64,000 bases of DNA, taken from the NCBI GenBank assembly GCA_015060325.1, contig SUYQ01000008.1:37326-101325 (forward strand), read 5' to 3'. Below the pieces are notes generated by a model. The model searched no databases. It was not told the DNA's origin and saw only the letters and a program-made list of their open reading frames with translations. This document shows, piece after piece, positions 54,758 through 63,021 of the stretch; positions within the stretch are counted from its first letter, which is position 1; each line of letters opens with the position of its first letter. Source of the DNA: Bacteroidales bacterium. GTDB taxonomy: Bacteria; Bacteroidota; Bacteroidia; Bacteroidales; UBA932. A program made the position numbers and the translations under genes.

Positions 54758-56026
54758 ATGACATTCATTGAAGAGGACTATGAGGTTACACCTTCCAACT
54801 GGAAGAAAAAAACCAAGGAACAGATCGTCATCAAGGTCATCGGAGTAGGCGGTGGCGGCTGCAACGCGGTCAATTATATGTTCAACAACAATATAGAGGG
54901 CTGCTCATTTTATGTGTGCAATACGGATGCACAATCATTGAAAAGCAGTCCTGTACCAAATAAGATCCAGATAGGAGAAGGATTAGGAGCCGGATGCGAT
55001 CCGAGAGAGGGTCGAAATGCAGCGCTGGATGCTCAGGAGGAGATCGGCAAGAAGGTGTTCGGAGACCAGACGGACATGCTGTTCATCACGGCAGGCATGG
55101 GCGGCGGTACAGGTACCGGAGCCGCTCCTGTAATAGCTGCCATGGCAAAGGAGAGGGACATCCTGACTGTAGGAGTTGTGACCCTTCCTTTCCGTACCGA
55201 GGGAAATGACTCTATGTCAAGAGCCATCGACGGCATCTACGAACTCCAGAAGAATGTGGACAGTCTGCTGATCATAAACAACGAAAAGATATATGATCAT
55301 TTCAATGACATGCTTATCCACAAGGCATTCCCTAAGACTGACGAGGTGCTCAAGACAGCTGTTCAGAGTATCACGGAGATCATCAACAAGCCTGGATATG
55401 TAAATGTGGACTTCAAGGATGTCAAGGCAATGATGACAGGAAGCGGCATGGCTCTGATGGGATGTGGAAGCGGCAGCGGTGAAGACAGGATCAAGGATGC
55501 AGTAGCAATGGCCGTACAATCCCCTCTTCTCAATGACTTCGACATCAAGACGGCCAAGAACGTACTCATCAACATCACAGCAGGATACAACGAACAGGGA
55601 CTTCTGATGCAGGACCTTGCACAGATTGACAACCTTCTGAAGGACGAATTCGGAGAGAATGCCAACAGATTCAAGCGAGGCATCGTCTATGAAACTGCCG
55701 AAGAGTTCGGAGATCAGGTGAAGATCACCGTGATCGCTACCGGATTCGAGATGAAAAGACTCAACGACATAGCCAATGTCAAGCTGGGAAACATCATCCT
55801 TATCGATACCGACTTCGAATATGACATAGAGGTTGCCTTGAACAATGAGGAAAACGAGAATGCCGAGACATACACCCAGAAGATCGGTTTCAACAACGCC
55901 TCCATCAAGAAGCACTTCTGCTTCAAGGAAGATGGAAAGCCTGCTCTTCTGGTCGGAGAAATGGACGCAAAGGGACCGCTTGAAAGCATTGCGGCAATAA
56001 GAAGAAGATCTAAAAAACAGAACTAG
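54758..56026 (+). CDS. ftsZ: Cell-division GTPase FtsZ
   Basis: 422 residues. Tubulin-like protein that forms the division ring. N-terminal GVGGGGCNAVNYM, GTP-binding AGMGGGTGTGAAPVIA and the T7-loop region (VDFKDVKAMM). The C-terminal linker contains an acidic stretch (NNEENENAETY), and the end is PLESIAAIRRRSKKQ. The end follows the FtsZ pattern of a short conserved peptide for FtsA binding only loosely. 22 bp after ftsA. Confidence 0.95.
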   Translation: MTFIEEDYEVTPSNWKKKTKEQIVIKVIGVGGGGCNAVNYMFNNNIEGCSFYVCNTDAQSLKSSPVPNKIQIGEGLGAGCDPREGRNAALDAQEEIGKKVFGDQTDMLFITAGMGGGTGTGAAPVIAAMAKERDILTVGVVTLPFRTEGNDSMSRAIDGIYELQKNVDSLLIINNEKIYDHFNDMLIHKAFPKTDEVLKTAVQSITEIINKPGYVNVDFKDVKAMMTGSGMALMGCGSGSGEDRIKDAVAMAVQSPLLNDFDIKTAKNVLINITAGYNEQGLLMQDLAQIDNLLKDEFGENANRFKRGIVYETAEEFGDQVKITVIATGFEMKRLNDIANVKLGNIILIDTDFEYDIEVALNNEENENAETYTQKIGFNNASIKKHFCFKEDGKPALLVGEMDAKGPLESIAAIRRRSKKQN

Positions 56027-56029
56027 GAT

Positions 56030-57664
56030 ATGGACAGAAAGACAAGAGTAAGATTTGCACCGTCCCCTACAGGACCGCTCCATATGGGAGGTGTCAGGAC
56101 TGCACTATACAACTATCTCTTCGCAAAACAGAACGGCGGAGACTTCATCATAAGAATCGAGGACACTGACTCACAGAGATTTGTCCCTGGTGCAGAGAAG
56201 TATATAATCGAGGCACTCAACTGGTGCGGCATCATTCCTGACGAAGGAGTGGATGCGGAGGGCAATGTAGTGGAGACCGCTTCAGAGCGTCATCCGCACG
56301 CTCCATACAGACAGAGCCAGAGAAAGCCTATCTACCGCCAGTACGCCGAGCAGCTTGTCGCTGACGGATTTGCATACTATGCTTTCGATACAGCAGAAGA
56401 ACTCGGAGCGAAGCGTGCCGAGATGGAAGCTGCCGGCCAGACCTTCATCTATGGTCAGACCACACGCATGGGTCTGCGCAACTCGCTTTCGATGCCGGAG
56501 GCAGAGTGGAAGGCTCTCCTTGAGGAGCGCACAGACTGGACCATCCGTTTCAAGATGCCGGAGAACAGGGTCGTGAAGATGGATGACCTCATCCGTGGAC
56601 ACGTTGAAGTGAACACTTCGACTCTCGACGACAAGGTGCTCTGGAAGAGAGCTGACGAGCTCCCTACATACCACCTTGCAAACATCGTGGACGACCACCT
56701 CATGGAGATAACTGAGGTTATCCGTGGAGAAGAGTGGCTTCCTTCACTTCCTCTCCACTACCTGCTCTACGAGGCATTCGGATGGACAGAGACACAGCCT
56801 CGCTTCGCCCACCTGTCGCTTCTCCTGAAGCCGGACGGAAAAGGCAAGCTCAGCAAGCGCGACGGAGACCGTCTCGGATTCCCTGTATTCCCTCTCAGGT
56901 GGGTCAATGCAGAGGGTGAGGTGTCACGCGGATACCGCGAGGACGGATACTTCCCGGAAGCATTCGTGAACCTCCTCGCAATGCTCGGATGGAATCCTGG
57001 AACAGAGCAGGAGCTCTTCAGTCTTGAAGAACTTGTTGCGGCGTTCTCACTCGAGAGAGTGATCAAGTCAGGCGCACGTTTCAACGCTGACAAGGCAAAA
57101 TGGTATAACAAGGAGTACCTCCGCACAAAGAGCGTGGAGGAGCTCACTGCACTTTATATTCCAGTACTTGAATCGAAGGGACTACAGATCGTAGACTGCC
57201 CGGCATGCGCACTGACCGCAGGTTCAGAGATGACAGTTACAGGTGCGGACTTCGAAAATAAGATCTTCTCACGCCAGTATGTGGAAAGAATCGTGGCATT
57301 GATCCAGGAGAGGGCTACATTCGTGGCTGATTTCTGGGACATCGCTCCATACTTGTTTGTAGCTCCGGTAGAGTTCGTGGAGAAGGATGCAGCCAAGTTC
57401 TGGAAGGAGGAGAACTACACTCTTGCACTCCAGGTGGCTGACTTCATCCTCGGATTTGAGGGAGAGTTCACAAAGGAGGCCCTTGAGGGACCGCTCGAGG
57501 AGTTCATCCGAGGCAACGAATGGCCTATGGGCAAGGTGATGAACTGCCTGAGGCTCGCCCTTGTCGGCGGCTCGAACGGCCTGGGCATCGCCGACATCGT
57601 CACCCTGATCGGCAAGAAGGAATTCGCCAAACGAATCGAATACATACAGAGCAAGCTCTGCTAG
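56030..57664 (+). CDS. gltX: Glutamyl-tRNA synthetase
   Basis: 544 residues. Class I synthetase. HIGH-like motif PSPTGPLHMGGVRTALYN near residue 11; KMSKS-like KLSKRDG near residue 265. The C-terminal anticodon-binding part is present. 3 bp after ftsZ, so it is transcribed with the dcw cluster. A strong hairpin after its stop closes the transcription unit. Confidence 0.95.
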   Translation: MDRKTRVRFAPSPTGPLHMGGVRTALYNYLFAKQNGGDFIIRIEDTDSQRFVPGAEKYIIEALNWCGIIPDEGVDAEGNVVETASERHPHAPYRQSQRKPIYRQYAEQLVADGFAYYAFDTAEELGAKRAEMEAAGQTFIYGQTTRMGLRNSLSMPEAEWKALLEERTDWTIRFKMPENRVVKMDDLIRGHVEVNTSTLDDKVLWKRADELPTYHLANIVDDHLMEITEVIRGEEWLPSLPLHYLLYEAFGWTETQPRFAHLSLLLKPDGKGKLSKRDGDRLGFPVFPLRWVNAEGEVSRGYREDGYFPEAFVNLLAMLGWNPGTEQELFSLEELVAAFSLERVIKSGARFNADKAKWYNKEYLRTKSVEELTALYIPVLESKGLQIVDCPACALTAGSEMTVTGADFENKIFSRQYVERIVALIQERATFVADFWDIAPYLFVAPVEFVEKDAAKFWKEENYTLALQVADFILGFEGEFTKEALEGPLEEFIRGNEWPMGKVMNCLRLALVGGSNGLGIADIVTLIGKKEFAKRIEYIQSKLC

Positions 57665-57716
57665 AAACCGGCAAGAGCATGGTCACATAACACCTTGTGT
57701 ATCAACAAGATGACCA

Positions 57717-57751
57717 GCAACACGGTGGGGCAAAATGCCCCACCGTGTTGC
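57717..57751. terminator. Strong hairpin between gltX and glycerate kinase
   Basis: GCAACACGGTGGGGCA (57717-57732), loop AAA, TGCCCCACCGTGTTGC (57736-57751). Perfect 16-bp stem with no T-run on either side. It sits between two converging genes and probably stops both. Confidence 0.65.
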
Positions 57752-57769
57752 TAGTCATTACGCTGGTTA

Positions 57770-58897
57770 TCAGCAGTTTATATGACCATAAGATATGCTG
57801 GAAATGATATTGGCAGATGCGACTTCTGGCAGCATGGCCTGAACGAGAGGCTGGTCTGCAGGAGTAACCGGGATAATGAACCGGAATCCAGGAAGTGCAT
57901 CGACTTCAGATCTGCCACATATGGCAACGACCGGGACATTTACCTCTGCGGCTCTACTTGCAACTGCATAAGGCAGTTTGCCTGTAAGGGTCTGGGAGTC
58001 TATCTTGCCTTCGCCGGTGATAACAAGATCGGCATCCCTGATGATTTCATCAAAGCCGATGGCATCAAGGACCATCTCGGCGCCCTTTCGGAGCTCGGCA
58101 TTCAGGAATGCAATGAACGCTCCTCCAAGGCCTCCCGCAGCTCCTGCTCCGGGCATTTCCGATATATCCTTGCCAGTGGTTCCTTTTATTATATCTGCGA
58201 AATGCTTCAATCCATTGTCCAGAAAATCGACCATTTCTGGAGAAGCACCCTTCTGAGGTGCATATACGTGCGCTGCGCCTTTCGGTCCATGGAACGGAGA
58301 GTCCACATCGCATGCAACTATGAACTCGGCGGACTTCAGCTCTGGAATGGCAGCGGATGTATCTATGGTCATTATAGCCTCAAGGGAGCGGCCTACGCCC
58401 TTCAGGACATTGCATTCCGCATCCAGGAACCTATATCCCAATGCTTCAAGCATTCCGGTGCCGGCGTCGTTTGTAGCACTGCCGCCGATACCTATCAGAA
58501 ATTTGCGACAGCCCTTGTGCAACGCGTCAGCAATCAATTGTCCTGTACCGTAGGTGGAGGTATGCAGCGGATTTCTTTCTGAAAGATGCAGAAGCGTCAG
58601 GCCGGATGCCTTTGACATTTCGATGACAGCCGTATCATCCTTCAAAATGGCATATTCCGCTTCTATCGGCCTACCTAAAGGATCCTGAACCTTGACTTTG
58701 ACGTTCCGGCCTCCCATGGTTGTCAGCAGGGCCTCAATGGTCCCCTCGCCTCCGTCTGCAACAGCAAGTTTCATCACCTGGCAATCAGGCCAGTGGACAT
58801 GTATGCCTTTCTCCACAGCATCCGCGACCTGGATCGAGGTGAGACAACCCTTGAATGAATCAGAGGCGACTACGACTTTATGAAACTTTCCCGACAT
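57770..58897 (-). CDS. glxK: Glycerate kinase (GlxK/GckA type)
   Basis: 375 residues. Phosphorylates D-glycerate to 2- or 3-phosphoglycerate. Family motifs: ASDSFKGCLTS at the start, LAVADGGEGTIEAL, GIGGSATNDAGTGML, ACDVDSPFHGPKGAA and LVITGEGKIDSQT. The start codon is only 5 nt from a TATATTTG box, which predicts a leaderless transcript. Which phosphate isomer is made cannot be read from the sequence. Confidence 0.92.
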   Translation of the reverse strand: MSGKFHKVVVASDSFKGCLTSIQVADAVEKGIHVHWPDCQVMKLAVADGGEGTIEALLTTMGGRNVKVKVQDPLGRPIEAEYAILKDDTAVIEMSKASGLTLLHLSERNPLHTSTYGTGQLIADALHKGCRKFLIGIGGSATNDAGTGMLEALGYRFLDAECNVLKGVGRSLEAIMTIDTSAAIPELKSAEFIVACDVDSPFHGPKGAAHVYAPQKGASPEMVDFLDNGLKHFADIIKGTTGKDISEMPGAGAAGGLGGAFIAFLNAELRKGAEMVLDAIGFDEIIRDADLVITGEGKIDSQTLTGKLPYAVASRAAEVNVPVVAICGRSEVDALPGFRFIIPVTPADQPLVQAMLPEVASANIISSISYGHINC

Positions 58898-58902
58898 ATT
58901 TG

Positions 58903-58910
58903 CAAATATA
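58903..58910 (-). promoter_or_regulatory. -7 box of glxK
   Basis: Minus-strand TATATTTG, ending 5 nt before the start codon. Confidence 0.5.
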
Positions 58911-58934
58911 ATTTTAATTTTGATGTCATAAGAT

Positions 58935-58942
58935 TAAATTTG
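58935..58942 (+). promoter_or_regulatory. -7 box of rpiB
   Basis: TAAATTTG, 22 nt before the rpiB ATG, in a divergent arrangement with glxK. Confidence 0.6.
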
Positions 58943-58964
58943 CATCCGGTTTAAAATCTCAGTC

Positions 58965-59396
58965 ATGAAAATAGGTATATGCAACGACCACGCTGGCGTG
59001 GAGTACAAGAACAGGCTGGTTGAATATCTTACCGGCAAAGGTTATGAGATGGTGAATTTCGGCACCGACACCACTGACAGCATGGACTACCCGGATGTGG
59101 CTCATCCGCTTGCTGTCGCTGTCGAGTCCGGCGAAGTTGATCTCGGAATAGCGTTCTGCGGCACCGGCAACGGCATGGCTATGGCTCTCAACAAGCATCA
59201 GGGCATACGTGCGGGGCTCTGCTGGTCCGTGGAGATCGGCAAACTGATCAAGCAGCACAACAATGCCAACGTGCTCGTGATGCCGGCTCGCTTCATTCCG
59301 TTCGAAACTGTCATCGAGATCGCTGATGCATGGCTCGGTGAGACCTTCGAGGGCGGACGCCACCAGGGGCGCATCGATAAGATACCTTGTAAATAA
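58965..59396 (+). CDS. rpiB: Ribose-5-phosphate isomerase B
   Basis: 143 residues. Interconverts ribose-5-phosphate and ribulose-5-phosphate. Motifs: CNDHAGVEYK, VNFGTD, YPDVAHP and the catalytic-Cys segment GIAFCGTGNGMAM. Full family length. truB follows after 6 bp. Confidence 0.93.
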   Translation: MKIGICNDHAGVEYKNRLVEYLTGKGYEMVNFGTDTTDSMDYPDVAHPLAVAVESGEVDLGIAFCGTGNGMAMALNKHQGIRAGLCWSVEIGKLIKQHNNANVLVMPARFIPFETVIEIADAWLGETFEGGRHQGRIDKIPCK

Positions 59397-59402
59397 TACA
59401 TT

Positions 59403-60395
59403 TTGGAAGCATTGATTTTAGGTCCGGAGTCGGCTCCGCTGTCACGTAACATCGACGACTATCCGGAAGGGATAATCATCCCGATAGACAAGCCATACAG
59501 ATGGACTTCGGCGGACGTGATCAGAAAGGTCAAGTTCGCCGCAATCCGTCATTTCGGAAAGAAGAATCTCAAGGTCGGACATGCCGGCACCTTGGATCCG
59601 TTGGCCACAGGCGTGCTGCTGGTGTGCATCGGCAAGGCGACGAAGCTTGCTGAGGAGCTGCAGTCGCACGACAAGGAGTATGTGGCCGGAATCACTTTCG
59701 GGGCCACTACGCCGTCGTACGACCTGGAGAAGGAGATCGACAGGTTCTTCCCGCATGAACATATCACTGCGGAGGCAGTGGCGGAGGCACTGCCTGCATT
59801 CATCGGAGAGCAGGACCAGATCGCTCCCCTCTTCTCAGCCAAATCAGTTGACGGAGTGCGCGCATATGAGCTTGCGCGCAAGCTGTACAAGAGCGACGGT
59901 TCGCTGGACGAGGCTGCACGTGAGCTGATCAGAGTGTCACGCATCAGGATCACGGAGCTGGAACTGCTGGCTTTCCATCGGAGCTGTTGTAATGGCACTG
60001 CTGAGGACAGTGCTACCCCCCTGGCCGGAGGGGAGCATGAGCTATCAGCAAAGAGTCCTGCGGACTTTTGCTGCGGGCAGTGCGGCAGCGTCTCCTCGAC
60101 AGAGGGCACTTTGCCTGCCTCGACAGAGGACGCTTTGGCCGTCTCGACAGCTTCCAGCAGGATCAACGTCACCGACAACTCGGCCCTCGGACTGCCTCGC
60201 GCGGTTGTGCGCATGGCATGCTCGAAGGGCACCTATGTGCGCGCCTTCGCACGTGACCTGGGCGAAGCCCTGGGCACCGGCGCGCACCTCGATGCCCTGC
60301 AGCGCAGCCGCAGCGGCATTTTCCGTTCGGAAAATGCCCTGAGCGTCGAGCAGACGCTCTCGCTGCTGTCGAAGCCGCAAAAGGCTGGCGCGTAA
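59403..60395 (+). CDS. truB: tRNA pseudouridine-55 synthase with repeat-rich insertion
   Basis: 330 residues from a TTG at 59403; no ATG lies nearby in frame. Makes pseudouridine 55 in tRNA. The catalytic Asp65 is in GHAGTLDPLATGVLL. YVAGITFGATTPSYD and APLFSAKSVDGVRAYELAR follow, and VVRMACSKGTYVRAFARDLG lies near the end. Between these, residues about 193-263 are a Ser/Ala/Cys-rich insertion encoded by GC-rich, repeat-containing DNA. The core motifs are complete, so the protein is likely active. Confidence 0.9.
   Translation: MEALILGPESAPLSRNIDDYPEGIIIPIDKPYRWTSADVIRKVKFAAIRHFGKKNLKVGHAGTLDPLATGVLLVCIGKATKLAEELQSHDKEYVAGITFGATTPSYDLEKEIDRFFPHEHITAEAVAEALPAFIGEQDQIAPLFSAKSVDGVRAYELARKLYKSDGSLDEAARELIRVSRIRITELELLAFHRSCCNGTAEDSATPLAGGEHELSAKSPADFCCGQCGSVSSTEGTLPASTEDALAVSTASSRINVTDNSALGLPRAVVRMACSKGTYVRAFARDLGEALGTGAHLDALQRSRSGIFRSENALSVEQTLSLLSKPQKAGA
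60094..60150 (+). repeat. 24-bp tandem repeat inside truB
   Basis: Two 24-bp units beginning CCTCGACAGAGG (60094-60117, 60118-60141) and a third partial (TCTCGACAG). In frame, coding STEGTLPA / STEDALAV. Confidence 0.8.
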
Positions 60396-60420
60396 CGCTG
60401 TACAAGCCAGCAACTTACAA

Positions 60421-60454
60421 AAACCGCGTGCTCCCCTTTGGCGGCACGCGGTTT
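60421..60454. repeat. Hairpin repeat, copy 1 (CGCGTGC-TCCCCTTTGGCG-GCACGCG)
   Basis: AAACCGCGTGC, loop TCCCCTTTGGCG, GCACGCGGTTT. The 11-bp stem stands between truB and the MATE gene. The following 40 bp also resemble the sequence after copy 3. Confidence 0.85.
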
Positions 60455-60495
60455 CAGGAACACACTGACAATCAAACACTTACTCCCCAGCTAAA

Positions 60496-61833
60496 ATGAC
60501 AGCTACAGGAACATATTCATACCGGAACATCTGGAAAGTAGCCTACCCTATCCTGATAAGCCTGGTGATGGAGCAGATGATCGGACTGACCGACACGGCC
60601 TTCCTCGGAAGAGTCGGAGAGATCGAGCTTGGCGCATCTGCCATTGCCATCGTGTATTATATGGTCCTGTTCATGATCGGATTCGGATTCAGCATCGGAG
60701 CGCAGATCATCATCGGCCGGCGAAACGGTGAGGGCAACTACAAGGACACCGGAAAGGTCTTCTGGCACGGACTCTACTTCGTCCTGGCACTTTCCGGAAT
60801 ACTGATCCTCCTCTCGGAAGTGTTCTCCCCATGGCTGATGCGCAAGATTGTATCATCAGATGCAATATACGCCGCATCACTGAGCTATGTCAGATGGAGA
60901 CTTCCGGGCATGGTGTTCGCCTTCATCACGGCCATGTTCCGTGCTTTCTATGTCGGCACCACTCAGACCAGGACGTTGACTCTCAACTCGATAGTGATGG
61001 TCGCATCGAACGTGCTGTTCAACTGGATACTCATCTTCGGACATTTCGGATGCCCGGCATTAGGCATAACCGGAGCCGCCATCGGATCAAGCCTCGCGGA
61101 ACTCGTATCCCTGATATTCTTCATCGTATACACGAAAGTGTCATGCGACAGACAGAAATACGGTCTGGCCCGCCCTGCCCGCTTCGAACTGGCCGAGCTG
61201 AAGAACATGATGCCCGTGTGCTCATGGACAATGGTCCAGCATACGATTTCAGTATCGACATGGTTCATATTCTTCCTCTACATCGAGCACCTTGGAGAAG
61301 GCGCTCTGGCCATATCAAACATAGTACGCGGCGCATCCGGACTCATCTGGGTGGTACTCCAGGCATTCTCATCGACCTGCAGCACCTTGGTCAGCAACAT
61401 CATAGGAGAGGGGCATCAGGACAAGGTCATGTCGCTGGTCAAACGCATCCTCAAGCTTTCATACGGGATAGTGTCGGTGATGATCATACTGTTCTGCCTC
61501 TTCCCGGAGGCAATTGCCCGAATCTACACCGACATGCCTGACGTGATTGCAGCTTCCGTACCGGCATTGATAGTGATGAGCACATCATATTTCATCAACA
61601 TCGCCGGCCAGGTACTCTTCCTCGCAGTTTCCGGAACGGGAAGCACAAAGACTGCATTCAGGCTGGAACTCATTGCCCTGGCTGTCTACATGTTCTACTG
61701 CTGGCTGATCATCGGCCAGCTGAAGATGGATGTGGCGGTCTGCTGGACCGCCGAACATGTCTACGCATTCATGCTCATGGTCTGCAGCGGCCTTTACCTC
61801 CGTAGCGGCCGCTGGAAGAACCGCCGCATCTAG
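60496..61833 (+). CDS. MATE-family efflux transporter
   Basis: 445 residues with twelve predicted membrane helices in two similar halves. MATE proteins export drugs or metabolites in exchange for Na+ or H+. The first half begins YPILISLVMEQMIGLTDTAF, a typical MatE start, and the second half begins near residue 235 (MMPVCSWTMVQHTISVSTWF). The substrate is unknown. No clear -7 box; the hairpin repeat lies upstream. Confidence 0.88.
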   Translation: MTATGTYSYRNIWKVAYPILISLVMEQMIGLTDTAFLGRVGEIELGASAIAIVYYMVLFMIGFGFSIGAQIIIGRRNGEGNYKDTGKVFWHGLYFVLALSGILILLSEVFSPWLMRKIVSSDAIYAASLSYVRWRLPGMVFAFITAMFRAFYVGTTQTRTLTLNSIVMVASNVLFNWILIFGHFGCPALGITGAAIGSSLAELVSLIFFIVYTKVSCDRQKYGLARPARFELAELKNMMPVCSWTMVQHTISVSTWFIFFLYIEHLGEGALAISNIVRGASGLIWVVLQAFSSTCSTLVSNIIGEGHQDKVMSLVKRILKLSYGIVSVMIILFCLFPEAIARIYTDMPDVIAASVPALIVMSTSYFINIAGQVLFLAVSGTGSTKTAFRLELIALAVYMFYCWLIIGQLKMDVAVCWTAEHVYAFMLMVCSGLYLRSGRWKNRRI

Positions 61834-61872
61834 TGGCACACAACACCCTGCCTATCAACATCTTACCACCCT

Positions 61873-61900
61873 CTGCGTGCCGCCAAAGGGGAGCACGCAG
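61873..61900. repeat. Hairpin repeat, copy 2 (inverted)
   Basis: CTGCGTGC, loop CGCCAAAGGGGA, GCACGCAG. The loop is the exact reverse complement of the loop of copies 1 and 3; the outer stem differs. Confidence 0.85.
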
Positions 61901-62080
61901 ATGCTACTAATACACTCATAATCAACCTATTATACGGCACCAGATTATGCAGCACCAAATCATGATGCAGCAATTTGGCGTCCTGCAACTCTCTGGTGCC
62001 ATGCACTCCCTGTCTGCATGCAAATCCCTGGCGCCCTGCACTCTCTGGCGCCTAATGCACTGCTAATCAGCAGATTGCTT

Positions 62081-62114
62081 AAACCGCGTGCTCCCCTTTG
62101 GCGGCACGCGGTTT
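62081..62114. repeat. Hairpin repeat, copy 3
   Basis: AAACCGCGTGC, loop TCCCCTTTGGCG, GCACGCGGTTT, identical to copy 1 over all 34 bp. Located 37 bp downstream of the stop of the minus-strand metallopeptidase gene. Confidence 0.85.
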
Positions 62115-62150
62115 CCGTAAATCATTAACAGACAAGTATTTACGCGCCAG

Positions 62151-63017
62151 CTAGATGACGCGATACTGCTTGATGGCGCGGGTCATCGTGTAGTCGAGCG
62201 GGTATCGGGCCTTGGAGGCAGCCGCTTTGCGGGCGATGCTCAGAGCGAATGCTCGATCGGCAGTATGGTTCGAAACAGGGTCCGAGGTGGGGAGCTGATC
62301 GGCAGCATGGTTCGAAACAGGGTCCGAGGCGGAGAGCTGATCGACAGCATGGTTCGAAACAGGGTCCGAGGCGGGGAGCTGATCGGCAGCGGCAGCGGAG
62401 ATGCCGGATGCTGCATGGGAATCACGCTGTAACGAACATGGTTGGGCCGAAGCCGCCGGCAGATCAGCTGAGTCGAGCAGGCGCATCAGGTTGTCGGTCA
62501 GGACATGCTCCAGAAGGAGGTGGAAGGCATGGCCGTGGTCCTGGTGGCGCAGGTGACAGAGCTCATGCAGGAGCACATAATCCTGCAGCACCCTAGGAAG
62601 CCTGACTATGTTCAGATTGAGATTGATGTTGGACTTGGCGGAACAGCTTCCCCAGTTGGTCGCGTTGTGCTTGATGGTCACCCGGTTATATGTAAAGCCA
62701 TAGCGCCCAGCTAGTTCGGCCAGTCTCGGAGGCAGCTCGGCCTTCGCCTGACGGCGCAATGCCTCGATCTGCTCCGAAGATGCAACCGGGGCATCCTTGT
62801 ATTTTTCACGTTGACGGGCCATTGTCTCAAGAATCCATCCACGTCTTGCCTGAAAGAAAAGTTTCGCAGCAGAATACGGCACCCAGAAAGGTACGGACAC
62901 GCTCACCCCTTTTACAGGATGGACACGTATGCTGATGCTCCGGCTCCTGAGACTTTTCCGGAACATCACCTCCCCGATATCGGGATCATGCAGCATCTTT
63001 TCTGATGACTTTGCCAT
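62151..63017 (-). CDS. YgjP-like (DUF45) metallopeptidase
   Basis: 288 residues. Zinc site HELCHLRH (HExxH) with a third ligand likely in GHAFHLLLE. The preceding NWGSCSAKSNINLN is the conserved family segment. It lacks a signal peptide. Residues about 207-265 hold an unusual insertion of three 14-residue repeats (DQLxxSDPVSNHxx), encoded by 42-bp tandem units. After it the reading frame returns to a family-like C-terminal helix. Ends 4 bp from the next gene on the same strand. Confidence 0.85.
   Translation of the reverse strand: MAKSSEKMLHDPDIGEVMFRKSLRSRSISIRVHPVKGVSVSVPFWVPYSAAKLFFQARRGWILETMARQREKYKDAPVASSEQIEALRRQAKAELPPRLAELAGRYGFTYNRVTIKHNATNWGSCSAKSNINLNLNIVRLPRVLQDYVLLHELCHLRHQDHGHAFHLLLEHVLTDNLMRLLDSADLPAASAQPCSLQRDSHAASGISAAAADQLPASDPVSNHAVDQLSASDPVSNHAADQLPTSDPVSNHTADRAFALSIARKAAASKARYPLDYTMTRAIKQYRVI
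62255..62380 (-). repeat. Three tandem 42-bp units inside the metallopeptidase gene
   Basis: Units 62255-62296, 62297-62338 and 62339-62380, more than 90% alike, with a partial fourth after them. 42 is a multiple of 3, so copy-number change keeps the frame. Confidence 0.92.
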
Positions 63018-63021
63018 AAGC

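Larger units (their letters stand above)
61834..62150. other. 317-bp intergenic stretch with repeats, no gene
   Basis: No convincing coding frame. It contains hairpin repeat copy 2 (61873-61900, inverted), a low-complexity block of CTGG(T/C)GCC and TGCACT words (61936-62068), and hairpin repeat copy 3 (62081-62114). Confidence 0.7.

Noticed and set aside
57782..58582. 266-codon open frame on the plus strand
   Set aside because: Antisense shadow of glycerate kinase, which has all its family motifs on the minus strand.
60831..61541. 236-codon open frame overlapping the MATE gene
   Set aside because: Alternate frame of the MATE gene; no hydrophobic or domain pattern of its own.
62260..62375. 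GGTTCGAAAC words resembling a tRNA T-loop, three times
   Set aside because: No acceptor, D or anticodon arms can be formed around them; they belong to the 42-bp tandem repeat in the metallopeptidase gene.
62255..62380. Possible CRISPR array
   Set aside because: The 42-bp units are directly adjacent with no unique spacers, and the reading frame runs through them.
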